Origin: Acetobacter fallax
GTDB lineage: Bacteria; Pseudomonadota; Alphaproteobacteria; Acetobacterales; Acetobacteraceae
Direction: 5' to 3'
DNA: 64,000 nt
Assembly (NCBI RefSeq): GCF_011516735.1
Contig: NZ_WOSX01000014.1
Location: 24,079-88,078 of the forward strand
The notes under the pieces are model-generated. The model saw only the letters and a program-made list of their open reading frames with translations, was not told the origin of the DNA and did no database searches. The translations under genes were made by a program, and so were the position numbers. Positions 28,514 through 37,205 of the stretch are shown one piece after another. Position 1 is the stretch's first letter, and the number at the start of each line of letters is the position of its first letter.

Positions 28514-29212
28514 TTATCCCGGAGCGGATGCCGTACAGAGAGCGACGATACGGCTGGCGACGCTGTCTGGCGTGGCAAGGGCAACGTTTTCTTCAGCCGG
28601 AAACGCCTGAGCCCGCAGTCGCGTTGCCGTCGGGCCTGGATCAAAAAGATGCGCCCTGAAAGACGGGCAGTCAGCCATCTCCTGCTGCCATGTGCTGACC
28701 AGCGCCTCTGTTCCCGCGCCACAGGTTGCGCCGATGGCATGAAAGGGCGCCGGGCCGTTCAGACTGCTGTTGGTGAGCATGATCGCACGGCCAGCCGGTG
28801 CATGGCGCAGCATCGGCGTTGCAGTGCGCAGCAGACGCATGGTGGCGCTGAGATTGATTGTCAGCGCGCGCGCCCAGTCTGTATCGCGAATATGGGCCAG
28901 AGGGGTTGGTGTCACGAACAGCGCGGCGGCGTGGATGAGGATATCCAGCCGACCGAAGCGCTCCGCAAGCGACGGCCCGAGCATGTCGACTTTCGCGCCG
29001 TCGGCGAGATCCAGCGGCAATAATGTCGCACGGCGGCCTGTTCTGGCGGCAACCAGATCGTCGGTTTCGTTGAGGCCACCTGCTGTGCGGGCAGTCAGGA
29101 CGCACTGCGCCCCCTGTGCCGCGAGGGCAATGGCTGTGGCACGGCCGATCCCCCGGCTCGCGCCCGTGACGAGCGCGACGCAGCCATCAAGCGGCCCGTT
29201 ACGGCCGGTCAT
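28514..29212 (-). CDS. SDR-family protein lacking the catalytic Tyr-Lys pair
   Basis: A 232-residue Rossmann-fold protein of the short-chain dehydrogenase/reductase superfamily. The nucleotide-binding TGASRGIG motif is at 16-23, LDLAD at 68-72, an HAAA motif (NAAG equivalent) at 94-97, and a serine pair at 149-150. The expected Y-x3-K in the next twenty residues is absent: 151-172 contain neither Tyr nor Lys. It may be a non-canonical or non-catalytic SDR. The ATG follows the purF stop by eight bases with GAGGG inside the spacer, indicating translational coupling. Its metabolic link to purine synthesis is unknown. Confidence 0.82.
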   Translation of the reverse strand: MTGRNGPLDGCVALVTGASRGIGRATAIALAAQGAQCVLTARTAGGLNETDDLVAARTGRRATLLPLDLADGAKVDMLGPSLAERFGRLDILIHAAALFVTPTPLAHIRDTDWARALTINLSATMRLLRTATPMLRHAPAGRAIMLTNSSLNGPAPFHAIGATCGAGTEALVSTWQQEMADCPSFRAHLFDPGPTATRLRAQAFPAEENVALATPDSVASRIVALCTASAPG

Positions 29213-29220
29213 GGTGACCC

Positions 29221-30723
29221 TCAGGCCGTGCCGGGCCCGAATTCCGTGTCATGATCGACAAGAGGAATCGGATAATCACCTGTGAAACAGGCATCGCAGT
29301 AACGGGTCTGTGATGCGTCCCGTCCCTTGTGACCCAGAGCACGGTAAAGCCCGTCGAACGAGATGAAGGCCAGACTGTCGACACCGATCAGTTCGGCCAT
29401 TTTTTCGATATCATACTGTGCCGCCAGCAGCTTGCTGCGCTCCGGCGTATCGATGCCATAGAAGCAGGAATGGCGGGTCGGCGGCGACGAAATCCGCATA
29501 TGGACTTCCTTCGCGCCGGCGGCCCGCACCATATCGACGATCTTGCGCGATGTGGTTCCCCGCACGATCGAATCATCGACGAGAATGACGCGCTTGCCGT
29601 CCAGCACCGGTTTATTGGTCGAGTGCTTCATCCGCACGCCGAGATTCCGGATCTGATCCGTCGGTTCAATGAAGGTGCGCCCGACATAATGGTTGCGGAT
29701 GATGCCAAGCTCGAAAGGGATGCCACTTTCCTGCGCGAACCCCATCGCGGAGGGCACACCGGAATCCGGCACCGGCACCACGACATCGGCGTCCACACCG
29801 CTTTCCCGGGCCAGTTCGATGCCAATTTTTTTCCGGGCGTTATAGACCGGCACGCCATCCAGCACCGAGTCGGGGCGGGCGAAATAGATATATTCGAAGA
29901 CGCAGAAGCGGGGACGTTCAGGTGCGAATGGCCTGACGGAGCGGATACCGTCCCGGTCGATGATCACCAGTTCGCCGGGCTCCACGTCGCGGACGAATTC
30001 GGCGCCGATGATGTCCAGGCCGCAGCTTTCAGAGGCGAAGATCCAGCCCGAAGCGTCATTTGCCGCAGCACCAGGCATCTTGCCCAGCACCAGTGGACGG
30101 ACGCCGAGCGGGTCGCGCACGCCCATCAGGGCTTCCTGCGACAGGACCACGAGGGAATAGGCGCCCTGCACCTGCTTGAGGGCGTCGATCAGACGGTCCT
30201 CAACGGTTGCGTAGAGCGAGATGGCGATGAGGTGGATGAACACCTCACTGTCGGTCGTTGACTGGAACAGGCATCCCCGGCGCACCAGTGCCCGGCGGAG
30301 CGTGTTGGCGTTGGTCAGGTTGCCGTTATGCGCGACGGCGAGGCCGCCAAACTCGAATTCGGCGAACAGCGGCTGCACGTTGCGCAGGAGCGTGTCACCG
30401 GTGGTCGAATAGCGGTTGTGACCGATGGCGTTTGGGCCTGGCAGGCCGGCCATGACTCTCGGATCGCTGAACACGTCACCGACCAGGCCCAGCCCGCGAT
30501 GAGAAGAGAATTTCTTTCCGTCGTAGCTGACGATCCCGGAGGCTTCCTGGCCGCGATGCTGCAACGCATGCAGCGCCAGCGCTGCGATCGCGGAGGAATC
30601 CGCGACATTCCATGCCCCGAAGACGGCGCATTCCTCATGAAACCTGTCATCATGATCATGCACGGCGTCAGACCAGGGGTGCGTGGTCAGCGCCTGCCGG
30701 AGAGAATGCCTGTCGGACATCAA
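29221..30723 (-). CDS. purF: Amidophosphoribosyltransferase
   Basis: First committed enzyme of purine synthesis: PRPP + glutamine to phosphoribosylamine. The 500-residue protein has an N-terminal class II glutaminase domain whose nucleophile is Cys32 (HEECAVFGAW), implying a cleaved 31-residue propeptide, and a C-terminal phosphoribosyltransferase domain with the PRPP loop VILVDDSIVRGTTSRK. Cysteines typical of the Fe-S-containing form are visible near the C-terminus (HSCFYGID, YCDACFTGDY). It lies 48 bases downstream of cvpA, as in many bacteria, and eight bases upstream of the SDR gene. Confidence 0.98.
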   Translation of the reverse strand: MMSDRHSLRQALTTHPWSDAVHDHDDRFHEECAVFGAWNVADSSAIAALALHALQHRGQEASGIVSYDGKKFSSHRGLGLVGDVFSDPRVMAGLPGPNAIGHNRYSTTGDTLLRNVQPLFAEFEFGGLAVAHNGNLTNANTLRRALVRRGCLFQSTTDSEVFIHLIAISLYATVEDRLIDALKQVQGAYSLVVLSQEALMGVRDPLGVRPLVLGKMPGAAANDASGWIFASESCGLDIIGAEFVRDVEPGELVIIDRDGIRSVRPFAPERPRFCVFEYIYFARPDSVLDGVPVYNARKKIGIELARESGVDADVVVPVPDSGVPSAMGFAQESGIPFELGIIRNHYVGRTFIEPTDQIRNLGVRMKHSTNKPVLDGKRVILVDDSIVRGTTSRKIVDMVRAAGAKEVHMRISSPPTRHSCFYGIDTPERSKLLAAQYDIEKMAELIGVDSLAFISFDGLYRALGHKGRDASQTRYCDACFTGDYPIPLVDHDTEFGPGTA

Positions 30724-30771
30724 TCTTTATCCCTCCCTGACCATCCATTGCGCGCGCTCTGCGCCGATGCG

Positions 30772-31422
30772 TCAGGGTTTCTGTGTATGGGCTTCATCGG
30801 GCAGTTCCTGCCCGGCGAGGTCATGACGCGTGCCGGCGTCCTGTGCAAGGCCGGACGGCATAAATCTGGACAGCATCGGCGCCAGATATGTGAGAGCCGC
30901 GGCTGGACCTGCATAGGAAGTGCCCCCTGAGAGACCGGAAAGCAATGCCCCTCCGGGTGCCGCAACCCACGCACTCACAAAATAGAGCGTCACGACGACG
31001 ATGCAACCGCGCAGCGCGCCAAAAACGCCTCCGAGCAGCCGGTCGAGATCAGCCAGCACGGATTTGCGGACCAGGTGGGAAAATATGCTGGTCAGAATAC
31101 CGGACACCACCAGAACGATCACGAACACCGCGCAAAACCCGAGCAGGTTCGCCATTGTCTGAGGCCGCACCGAGGGAAAGGCCCAGTGCGCAAAATTCTG
31201 TTTCCAGGCCATGGCGGCAAAGGGCGCGGCGATCCATCCGGCCGCCGAGAGCAGTTCACGCGACAGCCCCCGCTTCGCGCCATAAAAAACCGAGACTAGC
31301 AGGATCAGGTCAATCAGGACAGCCGGGGCGCCTGTCGGGTTGGACGTGACGACGGTGATGGAAGACTGCGCCGCAGTCCCCACGGAAGCCCAGTCCGGCA
31401 CAAAATGAGACCACATCGTCAC
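30772..31422 (-). CDS. cvpA: CvpA-family membrane protein
   Basis: A 216-residue inner-membrane protein with four hydrophobic segments (about 34-52, 64-74, 87-112, 133-152). The DLILLVSVFYGAKRGLSRELLSAAGWIAA segment and the LDRLLGGVFGALRG motif identify the CvpA/colicin V production family. Its usual position directly before purF is kept here. Function is poorly defined; linked to envelope homeostasis in enterobacteria. The start may be GTG (31422) or the ATG two codons later. Confidence 0.9.
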   Translation of the reverse strand: MTMWSHFVPDWASVGTAAQSSITVVTSNPTGAPAVLIDLILLVSVFYGAKRGLSRELLSAAGWIAAPFAAMAWKQNFAHWAFPSVRPQTMANLLGFCAVFVIVLVVSGILTSIFSHLVRKSVLADLDRLLGGVFGALRGCIVVVTLYFVSAWVAAPGGALLSGLSGGTSYAGPAAALTYLAPMLSRFMPSGLAQDAGTRHDLAGQELPDEAHTQKP

Positions 31423-31570
31423 AGGGATCGCAGCAATGGCGTTGTCCGCACGCGGAAGGGTTTTGATATGGCAAAATCTGACAGGGCAAAACGAGTCATC
31501 GGAGGGCTGGCGAGTCCTGCGTCAGGGCCGTTTATGCCGTCAGGAGCGCGATAAAGCCACATAACGTCTT

Positions 31571-31930
31571 TTAAGGAAGTTTACTGGTTGCAACCCGCCA
31601 CGGGCCAACCCGTCGCGGGCGATGACGGCCGGACGCGCGACTCAGGCGTAGACTGAGTTCACCCATCTCAATCCGGGCATGGAGTTCGTTCCAGACTGCA
31701 TCCGGATCAAGATCCTGCTCGCTCCACAGCCGGAACAGGGCCTCAAGAAAAGCAGCGCTGCCCCGCACCACGCCCTGGCTGTTTCCGGTAATGGCTGCAA
31801 TGGCACATTCTACCGTGATGCTGCCAAATTCGGCAGCGATGGCATGTGTATCGTCTGTGCCGGCCTCCTCCACCTGACGCGCAGGCAGAGGAGACAGGCC
31901 GGTGGCAGCATCGGTTGGGCGATTTGTCAT
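31571..31930 (-). CDS. HisE/MazG-like small helical protein
   Basis: From the ATG at 31930 the protein has 119 residues (a TTG at 31966 adds 12). The helical core, TDDTHAIAAEFGSITVECAIAAITGN followed by AFLEALFRLWSEQDLDPDAVWNELHARIE, resembles phosphoribosyl-ATP pyrophosphatase and related all-alpha NTP pyrophosphohydrolases. The metal-binding E-E-x2-E array of those enzymes is incomplete, so activity is doubtful. The C-terminus is Arg-rich. It lies between cvpA and a muramidase gene on the same strand; nearness to purF and PRPP metabolism may be incidental. Confidence 0.55.
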   Translation of the reverse strand: MTNRPTDAATGLSPLPARQVEEAGTDDTHAIAAEFGSITVECAIAAITGNSQGVVRGSAAFLEALFRLWSEQDLDPDAVWNELHARIEMGELSLRLSRASGRHRPRRVGPWRVATSKLP

Positions 31931-31990
31931 CCCCTTATCATGACGAGCGCGGGGCCGTGCGGTCAATCAGCCGCACGACATCCGCCCGCA

Positions 31991-32710
31991 TCAGAATGGA
32001 ACGGCGTGTGCTTCACGAACCGTTGCCGCGGTGACCATTGCCAGTGCCGTTTCCGTGCGACGCCGTGTGCGCGCCAGCCATCCTCTGCCCCACCGCCTGA
32101 AACCGGATCGCGCCCGATATTCACGCTCCTGCATGCCGGACAGCACCAGCACCATGAGAAGATCCATACCGCCTCGCCGGGCAAGGGCGCGCCTGACTTC
32201 GGGTCCGATCCCGCTGCTTGGTGGCAGACCGAGACGCGCGTGGAGGACTGAAAGCGCATCAGGATCGATCTGAGGCAGGATGTCGTCAATCTCAGCCTGA
32301 CTCAGCGCCGTGAGGGTGCGATTGCCGATGATGCCGTCAGGGGTGGCTCCCGTCATACGCTGGAGAAGATGCGCCGACAGATGAACGCCGCAGTTCCATC
32401 CGAAATCGAATACCATGAGATCAATTCCGGCAGACAGTGCCGAGCAGGCGAGCGGGTTCCAGAACCGGGAACGCGCAATGGCATCGAATGTCGCGAGATC
32501 GAGATTTTTCATGTCATCTTCGGTGATTTTCGCAGGCTGCATCCATGATGCGAGCATGGGGGCGGAGACACCATAGCAACTGCCGATCAGAGCACCTTTG
32601 CTACCATTCTCTTCGGGCAGCCAGTTACCCGTGTCTTTAGGATCATTACTGTACCCACCCTCCGCGGTCCTCACGAAATCAAGGCAGGCGTCAAAATTCT
32701 GGCCGGTCAA
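31991..32710 (-). CDS. GH108-type muramidase (putative peptidoglycan-degrading protein)
   Basis: Starting at TTG 32710 (GGAG nine bases upstream, and homologues begin MTGQNFDACLDFV), the product has 239 residues. The lysozyme-like GH108 motif is EGGYSNDPKDTGN with catalytic Glu17, followed by IGSCYGVSAPML and the PG_binding_3-like FDFGWNCGVHLSAHLLQRMTGATPDGIIGNRT segment. An upstream GTG (32749) is possible but has no ribosome binding site. No signal peptide is seen; related phage endolysins and zliS-type proteins rely on a holin or non-classical export. There are no phage genes around it, so it may be a domesticated cell-wall hydrolase. The C-terminal third is Arg-rich. Confidence 0.78.
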   Translation of the reverse strand: MTGQNFDACLDFVRTAEGGYSNDPKDTGNWLPEENGSKGALIGSCYGVSAPMLASWMQPAKITEDDMKNLDLATFDAIARSRFWNPLACSALSAGIDLMVFDFGWNCGVHLSAHLLQRMTGATPDGIIGNRTLTALSQAEIDDILPQIDPDALSVLHARLGLPPSSGIGPEVRRALARRGGMDLLMVLVLSGMQEREYRARSGFRRWGRGWLARTRRRTETALAMVTAATVREAHAVPF

Positions 32711-32899
32711 AAGGAAAATCTCCGGATCTGGAGGAAATGGCCGGCACACCGTGCGTCACGAACGGCCCGGCCGCCAAAGCCAGAGTGTAACTGTCCCCGG
32801 ATTCAGGATTATGTCTTATAACGAAAAGTGTTTTCTAGATCAGAGACGTCTTCCTGAATTCAGGAAAGCTGTTTTGTAATTTCTTTAAAACGCTTTTTA

Positions 32900-33136
32900 A
32901 AAAGCTCAGTTGTCGTTATGTGCTGGTCTGTGATTTTTTAAAGGGTTAGCAAAAGAACCAGGCTCTGCCCGCACCCGGAAGGGGTCGTCACGCGAAGGCG
33001 TGCTGCACACGATGCCCTCTTCCTCCCGATCTGTTGATAAAAGCCGTTAAGCCTGTTTCCAAAAGTTTGCGACCTTTGGCGGGTTCCTGGGTAAGATCCT
33101 GAGAAGGTGCCAGCACCTCATGACAACAGAGCCTTT
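32900..33136 (+). repeat. Palindromic MITE-like intergenic element, copy 4
   Basis: A 237-base forward copy with arms 32900-32925 (AAAAGCTCAGTTGTCG, slightly degraded) and 33111-33136 (CAGCACCTCATGACAACAGA). The central hairpin is enlarged by a GTCACGCGAAGGCGTGC extension also found, in reverse, in copies 6 and 7. A partial module, GGGGTGCAGGGACCTGCGGTCCCTGCCAGAGCCCGG, follows at 33162-33200. Confidence 0.8.
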
Positions 33137-33250
33137 GGAAACCAGTTTATTATAAATAAACAGGGGTGCAGGGACCTGCGGTCCCTGCCAGAGCCCGGTT
33201 TTCTTCCCGGCGGTCAATCTTTGCGCAGGCTGGCTTTATGCTGGCTGGTA

Positions 33251-33733
33251 TTAATCCGCTGAGGCGAGCAGATCAGCTATCACACCGTCCATCGCAGCAA
33301 GCGCATCAGAAACCGCCAGCTTCACCTGAACACCGCGCCCGCCACCGTTCATCAGAATGCAGGACAGTTCCAGCGCTTCCTGAGCTACAGCCGTGGGCAC
33401 GTGCTTTCGCCGTCCGAACGGGCTGATTCCGCCGACCCTGTATCCGGTGATCCGCTCGGCATCCGCCGGCTTCATCATCTTCGCGCTCTTGCCTGAAAAT
33501 GCGGCGGCCAGTTTCTTCATGCTGAGTTCCCGCGCAACGGGGATCACAACGCAGACCGGTTTGCCGTCTACTTCCGCCATCAGGGTCTTAAACACGCGTT
33601 CCGGCGGCTCGCCCACGGCGGCGGCGGCATGCACGCCGAGTTTTTCTACGGAAGGGTCATAATCATAAACAAGCGTCTCAAACGCGATATTTTTCCGTTT
33701 GAGAAAAGCCGTGGCGGGCGTGGTCTTCGTCAT
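33251..33733 (-). CDS. ybaK: Cys-tRNA(Pro)/Cys-tRNA(Cys) deacylase YbaK
   Basis: A 160-residue trans-editing enzyme that hydrolyses Cys-tRNA(Pro) made by prolyl-tRNA synthetase. It begins MTKTTPATAFLKRKNIAFE and has the YbaK/EbsC signatures: VFKTLMAEV with the substrate-contacting Lys, VIPVARELSMKKLAAAFS, AERITGYRVGGISPFGRRK. Length matches the E. coli protein. It lies about 55 bases after the 51-residue small gene on the same strand. Confidence 0.94.
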   Translation of the reverse strand: MTKTTPATAFLKRKNIAFETLVYDYDPSVEKLGVHAAAAVGEPPERVFKTLMAEVDGKPVCVVIPVARELSMKKLAAAFSGKSAKMMKPADAERITGYRVGGISPFGRRKHVPTAVAQEALELSCILMNGGGRGVQVKLAVSDALAAMDGVIADLLASAD

Positions 33734-33787
33734 GCCGGCATCGTATCACATCGACCGTACAGGCAAAGTCTGCACCGGTGAGGATGT

Positions 33788-33943
33788 TCAGGTTTCAATC
33801 CGCCATCCCTGCGCCTGCAATATAGCTTCATCAAAAAGCGTTCCGTATTCATCCGACCAGTCACCGGCGACATAACGAAGCAGGACTCTTTTTCCTTCTG
33901 AATTTCGCCAGGCGTACCAGCCACCGGTGCACCAGGACGTCAT
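33788..33943 (-). CDS. Small 51-residue protein translationally coupled to a lipoprotein gene
   Basis: The ATG (33941-33943) overlaps the TGA of the upstream lipoprotein gene as ATGA, the standard coupling arrangement. The protein starts MTSWCTGGWYAWRNSEG and continues KRVLLRYVAGDWSDEYG to a stop at 33788. The composition is strongly protein-like (five Trp, balanced charge) and lacks membrane segments, so it is probably a cytoplasmic small protein. No family recognised. It is too short for typical ORF cut-offs and easily missed. Confidence 0.6.
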   Translation of the reverse strand: MTSWCTGGWYAWRNSEGKRVLLRYVAGDWSDEYGTLFDEAILQAQGWRIET

Positions 33944-34410
33944 CGCAGCCATTTCCCGGCATCGTAATCCGCTGGCAGAGACGTGCGGTCAGCGTTTTCA
34001 ACACATTCCCTGATGAGCGGCGCGCAGGCGGCTGTTGGTCCCGCCATGCTGAGCGTGACGCCCGTGAAATGCACTGCCGCGACATATCCCGCATGAACCC
34101 GGATGACCGTATGGCAGGTGCCGCTGGCACCGAGCGCAAGAGTGGGCGTAATACCGGGCGGCAACGTCGATGAAAGGGTCACAGCAGGCTGTACCGGTTC
34201 GTTCTGATCATAGGACAGAATCCAGTCCGTCTGTGAAATCTGCATCGTGCGGGCCGGTTTTCCCGCACAGGACAAAAGATCCGGCAGAGGCATCGTGACC
34301 AGTTGCGTCCGTGCGCCTCCTGACAGATGAGACAGACACCCGGTACAGAGTGAACAAAACAGAAGAAAAAAGACAGACCGCGAAGTTCGGAAGTAACTAT
34401 ATACAAACAT
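33940..34410 (-). CDS. Putative lipoprotein of unknown function
   Basis: A 156-residue protein with an N-terminal hydrophobic stretch and a lipobox-like CSLCTGC near residues 19-25, so likely processed by signal peptidase II and anchored in a membrane. The mature part contains two short Pro/Thr-rich strands, QTDWILSYDQNEPVQPAV, GASGTCHTVIRVHAGYVAAVHFTG and CAPLIRECVENA, with paired cysteines. This pattern recurs in acetic acid bacterial hypothetical proteins. No enzymatic motif. It is the first gene of a pair with the 51-residue coding region. Confidence 0.7.
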   Translation of the reverse strand: MFVYSYFRTSRSVFFLLFCSLCTGCLSHLSGGARTQLVTMPLPDLLSCAGKPARTMQISQTDWILSYDQNEPVQPAVTLSSTLPPGITPTLALGASGTCHTVIRVHAGYVAAVHFTGVTLSMAGPTAACAPLIRECVENADRTSLPADYDAGKWLR

Positions 34411-34546
34411 ATACTGTCAGATCATGTGGAAACAGACGGGTAGTCTATCCGTCTTCATAAACCTTCGGTGGTGATGTCTGTTTTCACGATGCCAGAATCA
34501 GAAAGGACGTCACACCGGAAAGGTGGACGCCCTCTGAAAGCTGATT

Positions 34547-34617
34547 ATCCCGGAACGTGTTTTGCCGCACAAAACGCGACGGACGATCCGGGATGCCTGA
34601 TCTGTTTCTGATCAGGC
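34547..34617 (-). terminator. Hairpin pair in the gap after the rhlE gene
   Basis: Two inverted repeats: GCCTGATC/GATCAGGC with a seven-base loop (34595-34617, overlapping the rhlE stop) and ATCCCGGA/TCCGGGAT (34547-34594) enclosing GTTTTG/CAAAAC. There is no clean T-run; they may act together as a transcript end or as 3' mRNA protection. Confidence 0.45.
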
Positions 34618-35877
34618 GACGCGGCGCGCTCCGCCACCAGGACGCCCACCGCCGCTGCGACCACCATTTCGCGGCGGCCCGCCACGACCGCGACCGCCAC
34701 CACCCAGCACGGGCGGCCTCATTGTCGAATTCTCGGCAGTGTCGGAATGATAAGGGTGATCCCGTACGACAGGTACGCTCTTGCCAATCGTTTTCTCGAT
34801 ATCCCGCAGCCAGGCACGCTGCTCCGGATCACAGAAAGAGACTGCCCAGCCTTCGCGCCCCGCACGCGCGGTGCGCCCGATCCGATGAACATAGCTTTCC
34901 GGCACATTCGGCAGATCGTAGTTGAAAACGTGGCTGACATCATCAACGTCAATGCCACGAGCGGCGATATCCGTTGCGACAAGTACTTTCACGCTGCCGG
35001 ACCGGAAGCCTGACATGGCGCGCTCACGCGCACCCTGTGACTTATTGCCGTGGATCGCTTCCGACGAAATGTTGTTTTTGTTGAGAAACTCAGAAACTTT
35101 ATTGGCCTCATGTTTCATCAGCGTGAAAACGACGGCTCTGGCGACCTTCGGTGAATTCATCAGAAGAAGCAGGGCCTCTTTCTTCTTGTCCTGCTCAACG
35201 AACATCACAGCCTGACGGATACGGTCGACAGTGCTGGACGGCGGCGTGACTTCGACCGTGGCCGGATCGCGCAGCAGGGAATTGGCCAGTTCCGAGATGC
35301 TGCGTGGCATGGTGGCGGAGAAGAGCAGAGTCTGCCGTTCGCGTGGCAGAGAAGCGACGATGCGTCGGATATCCCGCACAAATCCCATGTCCAGCATGCG
35401 ATCCGCCTCATCGAGAACAAGAATTTCCAGACTGTGCAAATCGATATGGCCCTGGCCCATCAGATCCAGCAGGCGGCCGGGAGCGGCAACGAGAACATCG
35501 ACACCGCGGCGCAGGGCTTCAACCTGACGGCCCTGCCCCACGCCACCGAAGACGACGGCGTGCGTCAGTTTCATATGACGGGCATAGGCTTTGAAGCTGG
35601 CGTCAATCTGAGACGCGAGTTCCCGGGTTGGCGCAAGCACGAGCGCGCGGGCACCTTTTGGCGTCGGACTGTGCCGGTGCGTCAGAAGATGATGGAGAAT
35701 GGGCAGAGCGAAAGCTGCCGTCTTGCCTGTACCGGTCTGGGCGAGGCCCAGCAGATCACGGCCCTGTAAAAGATAAGGGATGGACCCTGCCTGAATTGGG
35801 GTTGGCGTGGTGTACCCCTCGTCAGTGAGGGCACGTAGCAACGGTTCGGCAAGCTTGAGATCGGCAAACGTCGTCAT
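34612..35877 (-). CDS. rhlE: DEAD-box RNA helicase, RhlE type
   Basis: ATP-dependent RNA helicase of ribosome assembly and RNA turnover. The 421-residue protein has the Q motif (PTPIQAGSIP), Walker A AQTGTGKT at 46-53, PTRELASQ, DEAD at 156-159, SATM, and HRIGRTARAGREG. The C-terminal tail after about 390 is Gly/Arg-rich (RGG-like GGGGRGRGGPPRNGG), suited to RNA binding. AGGAGG lies about 13 bases upstream of the ATG. The 400-base AT-rich upstream region could contain cold-responsive control; not proven. Confidence 0.95.
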   Translation of the reverse strand: MTTFADLKLAEPLLRALTDEGYTTPTPIQAGSIPYLLQGRDLLGLAQTGTGKTAAFALPILHHLLTHRHSPTPKGARALVLAPTRELASQIDASFKAYARHMKLTHAVVFGGVGQGRQVEALRRGVDVLVAAPGRLLDLMGQGHIDLHSLEILVLDEADRMLDMGFVRDIRRIVASLPRERQTLLFSATMPRSISELANSLLRDPATVEVTPPSSTVDRIRQAVMFVEQDKKKEALLLLMNSPKVARAVVFTLMKHEANKVSEFLNKNNISSEAIHGNKSQGARERAMSGFRSGSVKVLVATDIAARGIDVDDVSHVFNYDLPNVPESYVHRIGRTARAGREGWAVSFCDPEQRAWLRDIEKTIGKSVPVVRDHPYHSDTAENSTMRPPVLGGGGRGRGGPPRNGGRSGGGRPGGGARRVA

Positions 35878-36281
35878 CTAGATAAAACGCCTCCTGGTGC
35901 GCGAGAAATAACGAAGGCTTCCGGGAGGCCGTCGCTTTCCAAAGTAAGGGGTTATGTCTGTTGCCCGGCTTTGCGAGGCTTACAGCGAAGCGACCGTTTT
36001 CGGCGCGAACGCTGATCTGTGTGCGACATTACCTTTGTAGAAACAGAGCCGGCTTTTCTGAACCGGCAAAAATACCGACCTCGCCAAACGAGTTAATCCT
36101 ATGCCAAATTAGCATGATTTTCAAGCTGGCTGTCTGGGTTTTTTAGCACAGGCGGGGATAAAGGATTATATATTTAATTTCATAAAATATACCCGAATCA
36201 ATCTTTATCCAGTAAATTCAATTAGTTTCACCATCAGAAGCACTTCAGAAATAGTTTTTTGACGAAACGTAACGCCTGTTT
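35878..36281 (-). other. AT-rich noncoding interval upstream of rhlE
   Basis: 404 bases without a supported gene. The half nearest the kinase gene (36105-36280) is markedly AT-rich, with runs such as TTATATATTTAATTTC. On the minus strand it lies between the kinase stop and rhlE start, so it must contain the rhlE promoter and any kinase terminator; I cannot place them precisely. Confidence 0.5.
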
Positions 36282-37205
36282 TTAAATGGTGCTTTCATAT
36301 GCCCGAACGGCAAGCCTCATTGCTCCGTCCACGGCATTTCCCTGTGACGGTGTCAGCCTGTGACGCACGATCTCCGGCAGATGCGGCGCGATAACCGGAG
36401 CCAGACCACCCAGCAGGCAGAATGACAACAACGAAAACCCCTCCTCTGACAGCAGAGCAACTGCAAGACGCCCCAGTTCAGCCCCGGCGCGATTCAGAAT
36501 GGACCCGGCGACCGGTTCGCCGTCCCGCGCTTCTTCCACCACCACCGGCACGAGAGAGGCAAACCGCGCGGCCGAAGCGCCGATACTCCAGCACAGCGGG
36601 TCGTGTCCGGTTTCGACAAGATGCGCCCATAACCGGGACGACAAGCGGGATTTCGGAGTGCGCCGATCCTGCACGTTCAGCATATGGCGCACGGCTTCAA
36701 GGCCTATCCAGGCACCACTGCCTTCATCGCTCTGGGGAAATCCCCATCCTCCGGCACGGCGAATTTCAGCCCCGCGGATGGCATAAGCGACACTGCCGGT
36801 TCCGGCCGCCACAACAGCGCCATCGGCACCACCATGTGCCCCGAGACAGGACGTAAATGCATCAGTCCGGATTTCAAGTCCTGCGAAGTCTGTACACAGG
36901 TGACTGAACCGCTGCGCGCTGTCCGCGACTTCCGCTCCGGCCAGGCCGGCCCCGGCGAAGATACGCAATGCGCCGGAGGTGAAATCAGCCGGTGAGAGAC
37001 CGGCCTTGCGTAATGCCTCATCCACGCCGGTCCGGACCGATTGACAGGCCAGATGAATATCGCTCGCAATGTTGGCTGACCCGCTACGTCCTTCACCAAG
37101 CACCGTGCCATCGGGCAGGGCGAGCCGGACAATCGTTTTCGTCGCGCCGCCGTCAATGGCCGCAAGAACAGTCTGCACCCCGGAGGCGGATACGGAAGCA
37201 CTCAC
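36282..37205 (-). CDS. BadF/BadG-type ATPase, probable N-acetylglucosamine kinase
   Basis: A 307-residue actin-fold (ASKHA) kinase. The phosphate-1 loop AIDGGATKTIVRLALPDG at 16-33, the AGAGLAG segment, the phosphate-2 motif VVAAGTGSVAYA and GGWGFPQSDEGSGAWIG are those of bacterial GlcNAc/glucosamine kinases of the BadF/BadG/BcrA/BcrD group. It is expected to recycle amino sugars from cell wall turnover. Its start overlaps the metW region by four bases (ATGA, 37202-37205), where the metW stop and kinase start share sequence, implying coupling to metW. Confidence 0.85.
   Translation of the reverse strand: MSASVSASGVQTVLAAIDGGATKTIVRLALPDGTVLGEGRSGSANIASDIHLACQSVRTGVDEALRKAGLSPADFTSGALRIFAGAGLAGAEVADSAQRFSHLCTDFAGLEIRTDAFTSCLGAHGGADGAVVAAGTGSVAYAIRGAEIRRAGGWGFPQSDEGSGAWIGLEAVRHMLNVQDRRTPKSRLSSRLWAHLVETGHDPLCWSIGASAARFASLVPVVVEEARDGEPVAGSILNRAGAELGRLAVALLSEEGFSLLSFCLLGGLAPVIAPHLPEIVRHRLTPSQGNAVDGAMRLAVRAYESTI

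Noticed and set aside
31991..32710. Muramidase gene as evidence of a prophage
   Set aside because: No phage structural, holin or integrase gene nearby; a lone GH108 gene is not enough.
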